Source: Marinactinospora thermotolerans DSM 45154
GTDB taxonomy: Bacteria; Actinomycetota; Actinomycetes; Streptosporangiales; Streptosporangiaceae
Direction: 5' to 3'
Assembly (NCBI RefSeq): GCF_900167435.1
Contig: NZ_FUWS01000005.1
Span: forward strand, 220,893-284,892
DNA length: 64,000 bases
Numbering within the stretch: the stretch's first letter is position 1; each line of letters opens with the position of its first letter. A program made the translations under genes and the position numbers. The notes under the pieces were generated by a model. The model did no database searches and was not told the origin of the DNA. It saw nothing but the letters and a program-made list of their open reading frames with translations. Of the stretch, positions 24,284 to 33,680 are shown piece after piece.

Positions 24284-24441
24284 CTCATCTCCTGCGGGTC
24301 TCCCGCCGGTGGCGCGCGCCACGTCACCGTGCGCGTCGCAAGGGGACACGACCGGGGGAGGGGAGGGTGGGTGTCAGCCGGAAGATCATTCCAGACGGTA
24401 TGCCGGGTGACCTAATCGGCGCGGTCATAATTGACAAGTAA

Positions 24442-25947
<1,506 letters not shown>

Positions 25948-25959
25948 CGGCCCGCCGAG

Positions 25960-25994
25960 GCCCGGGGTGGCGGGATTGGACCGCCGCCCCGGGC
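25960..25994 (+). terminator. Terminator after guaB1
   Basis: GCCCGGGGTGGCGG (25960-25973) pairs with CCGCCGCCCCGGGC (25981-25994), one T-G wobble, 7-nt loop, 13 bp after the stop codon. Confidence 0.75.
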
Positions 25995-26118
25995 TGTTCC
26001 TCCCTCTTGACCTGCGTGATCCGCCTTTCCACCGGGAAGGCACAGGTTCGGCCAATGGCACGCGCGTCGCGTTGAGTTTCCCGTTGCGCTCCGTGAGGCT
26101 CGAAGGACACGGCGGAAC

Positions 26119-27168
26119 GTGTCCTCTCCCGAGCCGCCCGGCCGGGCCGGAGGTACGCGGGACGAGGGGGCCGAACGGATGCGTCGGGCGACGGGAGCGC
26201 GGGTGGAGGCCCGTGGGCTGGGGCTGCGTACGGGCAGGGGCCCGGTGTACCAGGACGTCGACTTGGACGCCGCCCCCGGATCGCTGACGGCCGTCCGGGC
26301 CGAACGGGGCTGTGGACGGACCTCGCTGCTGTTGACGCTGGCCGGACGGATGCGGCCCACCTCCGGCTCCCTGCGCGTGGACGGCCACGCGCTCCCCCAC
26401 AGGGCGCGGCTGGTGCGGCGGATCGCCGCCCTGGGGGTCAGCGAGGGGGTGAACGACCTCGACGACCGGTTGCGGGTGCGCGAACACCTGCGCGAGCGGC
26501 TGCACCTGCGGATGCGCCCGGCCCGTGGCGCGCTGACGGGCGCGGCGCTGGAGTCGGCCGGGTTGGCGGAGTCGGACGGACGCCGGCTGGTCCGAGATCT
26601 GAGCACGCTCGAACGGCGCCGGCTCGGGGTGGCCCTGGCGCTCCTGGAGGAGCCCCGGCTCCTGCTGGTGGACGACCTCGACCTGGGGCTGGGACCGGAC
26701 CACCAACGCGACCTGTGGCGGACCCTGCGCGACCTCGCCGACGACGGACCCACCATCGTTACCGCCTGCGCCGACACCACGGCGTCCGAGGACGTGGCAC
26801 CGGCGGTGGTGGAACTGCGCCGTCCCCCGGCCCGCACCGCGGACGAGGAGACGGCCGCCGCCGAGGACACCGAACCGCTGGAGCCGCTGCCCTCCCACCG
26901 CGCCCCGTCCCACTACGTCCCCGCCCACCGTGCCCCCTCCCGCGGTCTCCTCTCCCTCTCTCTTCGGGGAAGGTCCCACCCCCGGGAGGAGGGGTCCGCG
27001 CCCCCGGTCCCGACGCCGCGCCGCGGGGAGGGGCGCCTCCCCGACCACGCTCCCCTCCGACCGCCCCGGCCGCGCGGCGGCCACGTGCGGACGCTCCAGC
27101 CGGACACGGGGCCGCGCCCGCCCCGGCACGCGCGCCCCGACACGGAACCGGTGGAGGAGGGGAGGTGA
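26119..27168 (+). CDS. Degenerate ABC ATP-binding protein, partner of the YhgE/Pip protein
   Basis: A 349-residue ABC domain with altered catalytic motifs. The Walker A position reads AERGCGRTSLL, with Arg in place of the invariant Lys; the signature is LSTLERRRL instead of LSGGQ; the Walker B end is LLLVDDLDLG instead of DEP. The fold order is otherwise normal to about residue 240. The last 110 residues are Pro/Arg/Glu-rich and disordered. GTG at 26119 is used; ATG at 26179 is an alternative. It ends 7 bp before the YhgE/Pip gene and must be co-translated with it. It may bind nucleotide without turnover, or act as a structural subunit. Confidence 0.75.
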   Translation: MSSPEPPGRAGGTRDEGAERMRRATGARVEARGLGLRTGRGPVYQDVDLDAAPGSLTAVRAERGCGRTSLLLTLAGRMRPTSGSLRVDGHALPHRARLVRRIAALGVSEGVNDLDDRLRVREHLRERLHLRMRPARGALTGAALESAGLAESDGRRLVRDLSTLERRRLGVALALLEEPRLLLVDDLDLGLGPDHQRDLWRTLRDLADDGPTIVTACADTTASEDVAPAVVELRRPPARTADEETAAAEDTEPLEPLPSHRAPSHYVPAHRAPSRGLLSLSLRGRSHPREEGSAPPVPTPRRGEGRLPDHAPLRPPRPRGGHVRTLQPDTGPRPPRHARPDTEPVEEGR

Positions 27169-27175
27169 CCGGACC

Positions 27176-29605
27176 GTGAGTCCTCGCGTGCTGCCCTCGG
27201 CCCGCGTCGCCGGCCTGGGGCTGTTGTCCTTCCTGCGGGCGCCGTTGCCGGCCGCAACGCTGGCCGCGCTCATCCTCATCCCGCTGCTCTACTCCGGCCT
27301 GTACCTGTGGTCGTTTTGGGACCCGTTCGACCGACTGGAGCGCCTTCCGGTGGCGCTGGTCAACGAGGACCGGGCCGTCACCGTGGACGGCTCCCGGCTG
27401 CACGCGGGGGCGGACCTCACCGACGAGCTGCTGAAACGCGGCGATCTGGACTGGCACGCCGTGGGCGCCGAGACGGCGGCCCGGGGGGTCGCCGACGGCA
27501 GCTACTACCTTTCCCTGACCATTCCCCACGACTTCAGCGCCCATCTCGCCACGCCCGCCGACCCCGAGGCCGAACCGGTCCCCGCGGAGCTGGAGGCCCA
27601 CTTCAACGACGCCAACGGCTACATCGTGCGGGAGGTGGTCGGCGCCGTCTTCGTCGAGATCAAGGACGCGGCGGGGGCGACGGCCGCCGCGCGCTACCTC
27701 GACCGCATCTTCCTCGGCTTCAACGAGATCCACAGCCGGACGGAGGAGGCCGCCCACGACACCGCGAAACTCGCCGAGGGGGCCGACGACGCCAAGAGCG
27801 GCGCGGACCGGCTGGCCTCCGGTCTCGCCGACGTCGGGGACGGTGCCGGCGAGCTCGGCTCGGGACTGGAGGAGGCCAAGAACGGATCCGCCTCACTCGC
27901 CTCGGGCACCGCCAGCGCCGACAACGGCGCCCACGAGCTCGGCTCGGGACTGGAGGAGGCCAAGAACGGATCCGCCTCACTCGCCTCGGGCACCGCCAGC
28001 GCCGACAACGGCGCCCACGAACTCGCCGCGAGCCTGGCCGAACTCGACGCGGGGGCGGCCGAACTGGCCTCCGGCGCCACTGCGGCCTCCGAGCGGGTCT
28101 CCGCGGCCGCCGACGCGCTCGGCCCGATCGCCGCCGAGGTGATCCCCCGGTTGCGCGACGACGCCCCCGCGATCCAGGCCGGCGCCGGCGCGGTGGCCGA
28201 CGCCGCGACGGCGCTGGCCACCGCGCTGGAGGAGCTGCCGACCGCCGTCTCCGCCGCGGAGGAGGGGACGGCGGATGTCGGCGGCCGGATCGGCGCCTAC
28301 CTCGACGCCCATCCCCGGCTCGCCGAGGACGATCCTCTGCTGTACGCGCTGCTCACCGACGCGCGTACCGCCGTGGACCGCGCGGTCGCGGTCGAGGCGT
28401 TCGTCCGCGACAACGACGAGAGGATCTCCGCCATCGCCGCCGACGCCACCGAGGCGGCGGCGCTGGCCTCGGCGATCGCGGCCGAGGCGCCTAATCTCGC
28501 CGACGACGCCGAGGCGGCGGTGGGCGCGGTGGACGAGCTCGACGCGGCCCTGGCCGAAATCGCCGAGGGCGCCCGGACGCTCGACGACGGGCTGGACGCG
28601 GCCTCGGCCGGGGCGGCCGACCTCGCCGACGGCCTGGACTCGCTCTCCCAGGGGGCGAGCACGCTCGATGACGGCCTCGGCGACCTCGGCAACGGCGCGA
28701 CCACCCTCGCCGACGGCCTCGACGACCTCAACGACGGCGCGACCACCCTCGCCGACGGCCTCGACGACCTCGACAACGGCGCGACCACCCTCGCCGACGG
28801 CCTCGACGACCTCGACAACGGCGCGACCACCCTCGCCGACGGCCTGGGCGATCTCAGTGACGGAGCGCACGGCCTGTCGGAGGGCGTGGCGAACGGCCTC
28901 GACCAGATCCCCACCTATGACCAGGGGGAACGTTCCACGCACCGGACGATGATGAGCGACCCGGTACGGCTGAGCGAGAGGGTCGACAACGAGGCGCCCC
29001 ACTACGGCACGAGGTTCGCGCCCTTCTTCCTGCCGTTGTCGCTGTGGGCCGGCGCGATGGTGACCTACCTGGTCCTGCCCGCCGTGTCCGGTCGGGCCCT
29101 GGCCAGCACCGCTCGGTCGTGGCGCGTCACCCTGGCGGGGTGGCTTCCCGCTGCGGCCATCGGCGCCGGCCAGGTCATCGTCATGCTGTCGGTGCTCCAC
29201 CTGGCCCTGGGCCTGGACGCGCGCCGTTGGCCGGCGACCGTGGCCCTGATGGTGCTGTGCGCGCTGAGCTTCGCCGCCCTGATCCAGTGGCTCAACGTCC
29301 AGTTCGGCCTGATCGGCCGGGCCATCGCGCTGGTGTTGCTGATATTGCAGCTGACCTCATCGGGGGGCACCTATCCGTTGGAGACCAGCCCGGGCTTCTT
29401 CCAGACCGTCGCCCCCTTCCTGCCGATGAACAGGACGGTGGCGGCGCTGCGCCACCTCATCAGCGGGGGCCAGACCGCCGAGATCTGGCAGGCCACCGCG
29501 CTCCTGACGGGCTACCTGGTGGCGGCGCTCGTCTTGACCTGGATCGCCGTGGCCCGCAGGCGTGCCTGGACCCTGGGACGGCTGCACCCGACCCTGGTGG
29601 TGTGA
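27176..29605 (+). CDS. YhgE/Pip family membrane protein with internal repeats
   Basis: An 809-residue protein. One N-terminal helix (about 20-45) is followed by a very long extracytoplasmic region (about 50-590) and then a C-terminal block of five or six helices (LPLSLWAGAMVTYLVLPAVS onward), the architecture of YhgE/Pip and related ABC-2-like proteins, which include phage-infection and ESX/type VII-linked proteins. The extracytoplasmic part is full of Ala/Gly/Asp/Leu heptad-like repeats predicted to form a rod: two identical 28-residue units (about 226-281) and four 14-residue units of the GATTLADGLDDL type (about 507-562). GTG at 27176 follows GGAGGGGAGG. It is coupled to the degenerate ABC gene and followed by a TetR gene. 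Confidence 0.85.
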   Translation: MSPRVLPSARVAGLGLLSFLRAPLPAATLAALILIPLLYSGLYLWSFWDPFDRLERLPVALVNEDRAVTVDGSRLHAGADLTDELLKRGDLDWHAVGAETAARGVADGSYYLSLTIPHDFSAHLATPADPEAEPVPAELEAHFNDANGYIVREVVGAVFVEIKDAAGATAAARYLDRIFLGFNEIHSRTEEAAHDTAKLAEGADDAKSGADRLASGLADVGDGAGELGSGLEEAKNGSASLASGTASADNGAHELGSGLEEAKNGSASLASGTASADNGAHELAASLAELDAGAAELASGATAASERVSAAADALGPIAAEVIPRLRDDAPAIQAGAGAVADAATALATALEELPTAVSAAEEGTADVGGRIGAYLDAHPRLAEDDPLLYALLTDARTAVDRAVAVEAFVRDNDERISAIAADATEAAALASAIAAEAPNLADDAEAAVGAVDELDAALAEIAEGARTLDDGLDAASAGAADLADGLDSLSQGASTLDDGLGDLGNGATTLADGLDDLNDGATTLADGLDDLDNGATTLADGLDDLDNGATTLADGLGDLSDGAHGLSEGVANGLDQIPTYDQGERSTHRTMMSDPVRLSERVDNEAPHYGTRFAPFFLPLSLWAGAMVTYLVLPAVSGRALASTARSWRVTLAGWLPAAAIGAGQVIVMLSVLHLALGLDARRWPATVALMVLCALSFAALIQWLNVQFGLIGRAIALVLLILQLTSSGGTYPLETSPGFFQTVAPFLPMNRTVAALRHLISGGQTAEIWQATALLTGYLVAALVLTWIAVARRRAWTLGRLHPTLVV
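27851..28018 (+). repeat. Perfect 84-bp tandem duplication inside the YhgE/Pip gene
   Basis: Copy 1 (27851-27934) and copy 2 (27935-28018), both starting GAGCTCGGCTCGGGACTGG, are identical base for base and encode the 28-residue unit beginning ELGSGLEEAKNGSASLASGT. Identity at silent sites means the duplication is recent or kept uniform by conversion. Confidence 0.95.
28694..28861 (+). repeat. 42-bp tandem repeat inside the YhgE/Pip gene (four units)
   Basis: Four 42-bp units start GGCGCGACCACCCTCGCCGA at 28694, 28736, 28778 and 28820; the last diverges after the first half. They encode 14-residue units GATTLADGLDDLND and variants. The period is two heptads, as expected in a coiled-coil rod. 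Confidence 0.92.
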
Positions 29606-29673
29606 GCGGGCCGGACGCGACGCGCGGAGCCGATAATGGAGGTTGTGCCCGCCCCCACCGACGAGGAGATCCG

Positions 29674-30312
29674 ATGAGCGCCCGCCGTGAGGCGACTCGG
29701 CAGAAGTTGTTCGAGGCAGCGATCACGTTGATCTCCGAACATGGTTTCGGCGCGACCACGGTGGATCAGATCGCCGAGCGCGCGGGGGTCGCGAAGGGGA
29801 CCGTCTACTACAACTTCGCCGGCAAGGCGGAGCTGTTCACCGCGCTCCTGGAGTGGGGGGTGGACCGCCTCGCCGAGCATCTGCGCGCGGCCGTCTCCGG
29901 CCCGCCCCGGGCCGCGCTGACCGAGGTGCTGCGGGCCGAGCTGGCGTTCATCGGCACGCACGAGGCGTTCGCCCGCCTGCTCATGGCCGAGACGTGGCGG
30001 ACCAACCAGGTGTGGTACGCGGCCGTGCGCCAGATCCGTTCCAAGGCGATCGGCGTCATCTCGGGGCTGTTGGAGGAGCTGGCCGCCGAGGGAGAGCTGC
30101 CCGCCGGGCTGGACGTCGGTGTGGCGGCGTCGGCCCTGTTCGGGATGGTGCTGACCGTGGCGCTGGACTGGCGCACCCTGCAACCTGACCGTCCCTTGGA
30201 GGAGGTGCACACGACCGTGGCCCGCATGGTCGAGGGCATGCTCCGCGCGGACGACCGGTCCGGTGAGACGAACGGCGGGCCTTCGCTCACCCCCAGGCGA
30301 ACACCCCGATGA
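29674..30312 (+). CDS. TetR/AcrR family regulator
   Basis: A 212-residue regulator with an N-terminal helix-turn-helix (FGATTVDQIAERAGVAKGTV, then YYNF; about 25-49) and a helical C-terminal domain. ATG at 29674 has a GAGGAG site. It lies 68 bp after the YhgE/Pip gene on the same strand, probably as the last gene of that operon and its regulator. Its 3' end overlaps the convergent DUF3592 gene by 26 bp. No palindromic operator could be identified upstream of the ABC gene at 26.1 kb. Confidence 0.85.
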   Translation: MSARREATRQKLFEAAITLISEHGFGATTVDQIAERAGVAKGTVYYNFAGKAELFTALLEWGVDRLAEHLRAAVSGPPRAALTEVLRAELAFIGTHEAFARLLMAETWRTNQVWYAAVRQIRSKAIGVISGLLEELAAEGELPAGLDVGVAASALFGMVLTVALDWRTLQPDRPLEEVHTTVARMVEGMLRADDRSGETNGGPSLTPRRTPR

Positions 30313-30667
30313 GCGCCCCGATGAGCAGGCAGGCACCGCCCAGCATCCCGACCATGGCCCGCACCCCGCCGCTCTGCCACGGCCCCTCGACGACCCTGGC
30401 CCGTTCGGGCCGCGCCCGGTCGTAGGAGACGACGACCGGTTCGCCGGTGCGGGCCGCGGCCCAGGCGGTGCCGGCGTCGGTGGTGAGGATGTCGCGGCCG
30501 TCACGGGTGCGGAACCGCACCACCATGCGCGAGGTGCGCCCTGTCTCCTGATATCCCACGATCTCGCCGGGTGCCCGGATCCCCGACCTGGTGAGCCCCA
30601 GGTCGCGTGCCGCCCACGCGAGCAGGGCCAGGCCCACGACGATGGGCAGTAGCGGGTACAGCTCCAT
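30287..30667 (-). CDS. DUF3592 domain membrane protein
   Basis: A 126-residue protein with an N-terminal helix (LLPIVVGLALLAWAA), a beta-rich middle (PGEIVGYQETG...VVRFRTRDGRDI, then GEPVVVSYDRARPERARV) and a C-terminal helix. This is the standard DUF3592 layout; function unknown. ATG at 30667. It is read in the same direction as the 211-residue protein and the VWA gene upstream, 60 bp after the former, so it may belong to that operon. The last 26 bp overlap the TetR gene tail-to-tail. Confidence 0.8.
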   Translation of the reverse strand: MELYPLLPIVVGLALLAWAARDLGLTRSGIRAPGEIVGYQETGRTSRMVVRFRTRDGRDILTTDAGTAWAAARTGEPVVVSYDRARPERARVVEGPWQSGGVRAMVGMLGGACLLIGALIGVFAWG

Positions 30668-30727
30668 GAGTCCACTCCGCGATGTGTCCGGATGAGCGCC
30701 GGAGTCCCCTACCCCGTCTCTGTGCGC

Positions 30728-31363
30728 TCAACGGTCGGCCGGATCGGAGTGTTCCGGGGGAAGCTCGCGCAGTATGCCGGCGGCGATCTGGTCGGCGGCG
30801 GCCACGCCGTGACCGAGCTCCCCGAGTTCGACCATCACCGCCTCGACCGTGGACCGCCCGTGCTCCCCGTCCGCCTCGGAGAGGAGCGCCAGGAGCCGTT
30901 CCAGCCCCAGGACGGTCGCCGCCAGCCGGTGGCGGACCTCCTCGTGCCGGAACCGGTGGTGGGGCGGGTGGTCCGCCGCGTCCAGGCGCAGCCCCACCAG
31001 ATGCGAGGTGGCGGCGAGCCGCTCGACCGCGGCGACCACGGAGGCGAACGCCGCGGGCACATCCACGCCCGCCGTCCCCGCCCGCCGGGCCGACCGGGCG
31101 GCCTCCCCGGCGACGCGCCGCGCCCGGTGGACCGCGTCGGCTTCGGGACCGGCCGGCGCGGCCGCCCCTCGGTTCGGAGGCTCCTCGGGGAAGAGGTAGC
31201 CGAGGACGAGGACCCAGGTGAGCCAGACGATCGCCGCGACGGCGACCGAGGCGAGGAGGGGAACCCCGACGGCCCACGCCAGCCCGCCGGCGATCGCGCC
31301 GGTGAGAAGGCCCCTGGGGTCGGTGAGCCTGCGCTGGAGCAGGGCACGTGCGCGCATGGGCAT
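30728..31363 (-). CDS. Membrane protein of unknown function, co-transcribed with the VWA protein
   Basis: A 211-residue protein that I do not assign to a named family. Two hydrophobic segments lie at about residues 18-60 (LLTGAIAGGLAWAVGVPLLA, then VAVAAIVWLTWVLVLGYLF). The rest is a helical, Ala/Arg/Glu-rich cytosolic part. The layout recalls XpaC/toxic-anion-resistance-associated proteins, but there is no diagnostic motif. ATG at 31363 lies 3 bp beyond the stop of the VWA gene, so the two are almost certainly one operon, and this protein may anchor or assist that system. Confidence 0.65.
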   Translation of the reverse strand: MPMRARALLQRRLTDPRGLLTGAIAGGLAWAVGVPLLASVAVAAIVWLTWVLVLGYLFPEEPPNRGAAAPAGPEADAVHRARRVAGEAARSARRAGTAGVDVPAAFASVVAAVERLAATSHLVGLRLDAADHPPHHRFRHEEVRHRLAATVLGLERLLALLSEADGEHGRSTVEAVMVELGELGHGVAAADQIAAGILRELPPEHSDPADR

Positions 31364-31366
31364 GGC

Positions 31367-33182
31367 CTAGAAGTTGGAGATGACGGCCTCGAACACCTCA
31401 CCGATGCTCTCGGGGTCGGAGGAGTCGTAGGCGGCGGCTTCGGTGGTCTCGGCGATGCGGGTCACCGTCTCCAGGTCGGCGTCCTCCCCGTAGGCGATGG
31501 TGAAGACCCGGGTGGTCTCACTGCCGGCCTCCGCCTCCAGTTCCCCGATCAGCTCCTCCAGGCCGACGCTCTGGGCGTCCTCGTTACGCCCGTCGGTGAG
31601 GAAGACGACCGCGTTGATCGCGTCGTCGCGTCCCTCGGCCGAGACGTGGCGGTGCGCGGCGAGGACCGTGTCGTACAGGCCGGTGCCGCCCGCCGCGGGC
31701 AGTCCCTCGACCCGTTCGACGATCTCCTCGCGATGGGTTCGGCCGTCGCTGCGCTCCCCCATCGGGGCGATCGGGGCGAGTTCGCGCCAGTCCCGCCCGT
31801 CGTCCCCCAGCTCGGTGCTGAACATCCACAGACCGACCTCGTCGGTGTCGGCGAACTGTTCCAGCGAGTCCGTCGCCGCGGCCTTGGCCAGTTCCAGCTT
31901 GGTCCTGCCGGTGCCGGGGACCTCCTGCTGCATCGACCCGGAGGTGTCGACGACGATCAGGACGTCGGCCGGCTTGCGCAGCTCGGCCCAGTTGCCCAGC
32001 ATCTCGTCGAGCACCCCCGAGGAGGGCAGGGTGAGCAGGTCGCCGGGCTCTTCCGCGATCAGCCCGTTGTCAAGGGTGTGCGCGTCTCCCGTGGCCCCTT
32101 CGTGGTCGCGGAAGCCGTTGTCCAGGAGGGTCTGCTGGACCTCGGCGCCGAGCAGGTAGTCGAGGAAGCCCTCAGCGGCCGTCCGCCGCGCGTCGTCGGC
32201 CCAGTCCAGGACCACGTAGGGGTGGTCCGACATCAGGGTGCCCTCCTCCGGGTAGACGGCGACGAGCGGCACCTCGGGAGCGGCGTGGTCCCCGAGGGTG
32301 GCGGGGTCGCCGCTCGGGTTGCCCTGGTTGTAGTGCAGCACCGACATCTCCTCGACCGCGACCGCGGAGATGTAGGTGAGTCCCTGTCCTTCCTCGTCGG
32401 CGCGCTGGAGGTTGGCCAGGAAGGTCATGGTGATGTCGCCGTAGTGGACGATGGACCGCTCCACCCCGCTGACGAAGGCCCTGGTCCGGCTCGACGCGAG
32501 TTCGTCGACGGTCAGGTCGGAGGTCAGGCCGGTGGCCGCGAAGTAGGCGCCGATCGTGGCATTGAGACCGGAGGTCGAGTAATTGGGGTTGGTCTTGCCC
32601 ATCCGGAAGTCCCCCCACTCGGGGTGACCGACGCTGCCCCAGCCCTCGCCATCGGTGGACAGCTCCAGAAGGTCCGACCAGCCGATGGACTCGTCGGGCC
32701 AGCCGAGCGCCTCGGCCATGGGACGGGGCATCGCGATGACGAGCGGGGAGTTGGCGATGGAGGGGAGATCCTGCGGGATGAGGGCCTCGTGTTCGCCGCC
32801 CTGGAGCCGGTCTCGGGCGATCTGCACCCAGCTGGAACTGGCCGGGAGCCACACGTCGGGGCGCGGGCCGAGTTCGGCCTCGTCCCACTCCCCCGACCCG
32901 ATGGCCTCCAGCGTGGTGCCCGACGCCTGTTCGACGACCTCGACCGTGACGCAGGCGCCCTCGGCCTCGGTCTCGCCGTACTCCTCCGCGAACCGCTCCA
33001 TCAGCCGCGCCTTCTCCGGGGAGGAGACGACGGTGAGGGGCCTGCTCTCCCCCGGACAGCCGGCGAAGGAGGGAGGGGGCGCCGACCGCGGCCCAGCGTA
33101 CGAGCGCGATGACAAGGACCGCCACGAGCGCGACGATCGTGGCGGGGAGGATACGTTTCCGCCGCGGTGTCCCGTTTGCCAT
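31367..33182 (-). CDS. Solute-binding plus VWA domain protein, apparent N-terminal frameshift
   Basis: About 600 residues. The N-terminal two thirds resemble a periplasmic binding protein (LTVVSSPEKARLMERFAEEY, then PDVWLPASSSWV, SPLVIAMPRP, LNATIGAYFAATG). The C-terminal third is a VWA domain with an intact metal site: DVLIVVDTSGSM, the Thr in GTGLYD and FLTDGRN. This binding-protein/VWA fusion is common and uncharacterised in actinobacteria. The natural start is ATG 33182 (MANGTPRRKR, then a hydrophobic anchor), but that frame runs out. The body, beginning near SFAGCPGESRPL, is one base out, and the break falls in a G5 run at 33075-33079. Deleting one base joins the frames. It is either a sequencing error or a real mutation that removes the export signal. 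Confidence 0.75.
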
Positions 33183-33680
33183 CTCAACCGCCCAACTTCG
33201 CCCAGGTATGCCCGCGCAAGTTGGAGGAAGGCCAGGCGTACCAGGTTGCATCACGGCGGCGGTTCGGAACGGTTACTCCAACGTTCCCGTCCTCCCCCGG
33301 CCACTCCGTCGCGTGACACGCCTGACGCTAAGCGTAACTATTTGGTAATTCTTCACGTTCGCTCCGTTATCGCGCTCTCTCCCCTCTCCTCGTCGACATG
33401 GGCAAACGCCCGTGGGGCGATCACAGACCGACACATGACCCGTTTAAGGTCCAAAGGCCCTGTCACCCAAGCGAATGCCGTTTCGGACAGACAAGGTACG
33501 ATCCGATGGCCGGATTCGTCTTCTGGCGGAGCCGCGACTTCTTTCCGTTGCGCCCACCCGGCCTCCCCTGAGCGGTGGCGCCCCCGGACCCGGGCACCCG
33601 CCCCACCGGCGGGGCCGCGCCGTCCCCTCGTCGGCCGCCCTCGCCACGCGCACGGCGATCCACGGGCTAGTAGGAGAACA
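33183..33680. promoter_or_regulatory. Divergent promoter region between the VWA operon and the conservon
   Basis: About 500 bp with lower GC than its surroundings near 33320-33360 (TAAGCGTAACTATTTGGTAA). GGAACG (33266-33271) and CGTTCC (33282-33287) form an inverted repeat. AGGAG at 33672-33676 is the ribosome site of cvnA. A complete promoter cannot be assigned with confidence. Confidence 0.4.

Noticed and set aside
33266-33287. ECF-sigma-type promoter (GGAAC ... CGTT) before the VWA gene
   Set aside because: The spacer is 11 bp, far below the 15-17 bp needed; it is better described as an inverted repeat.
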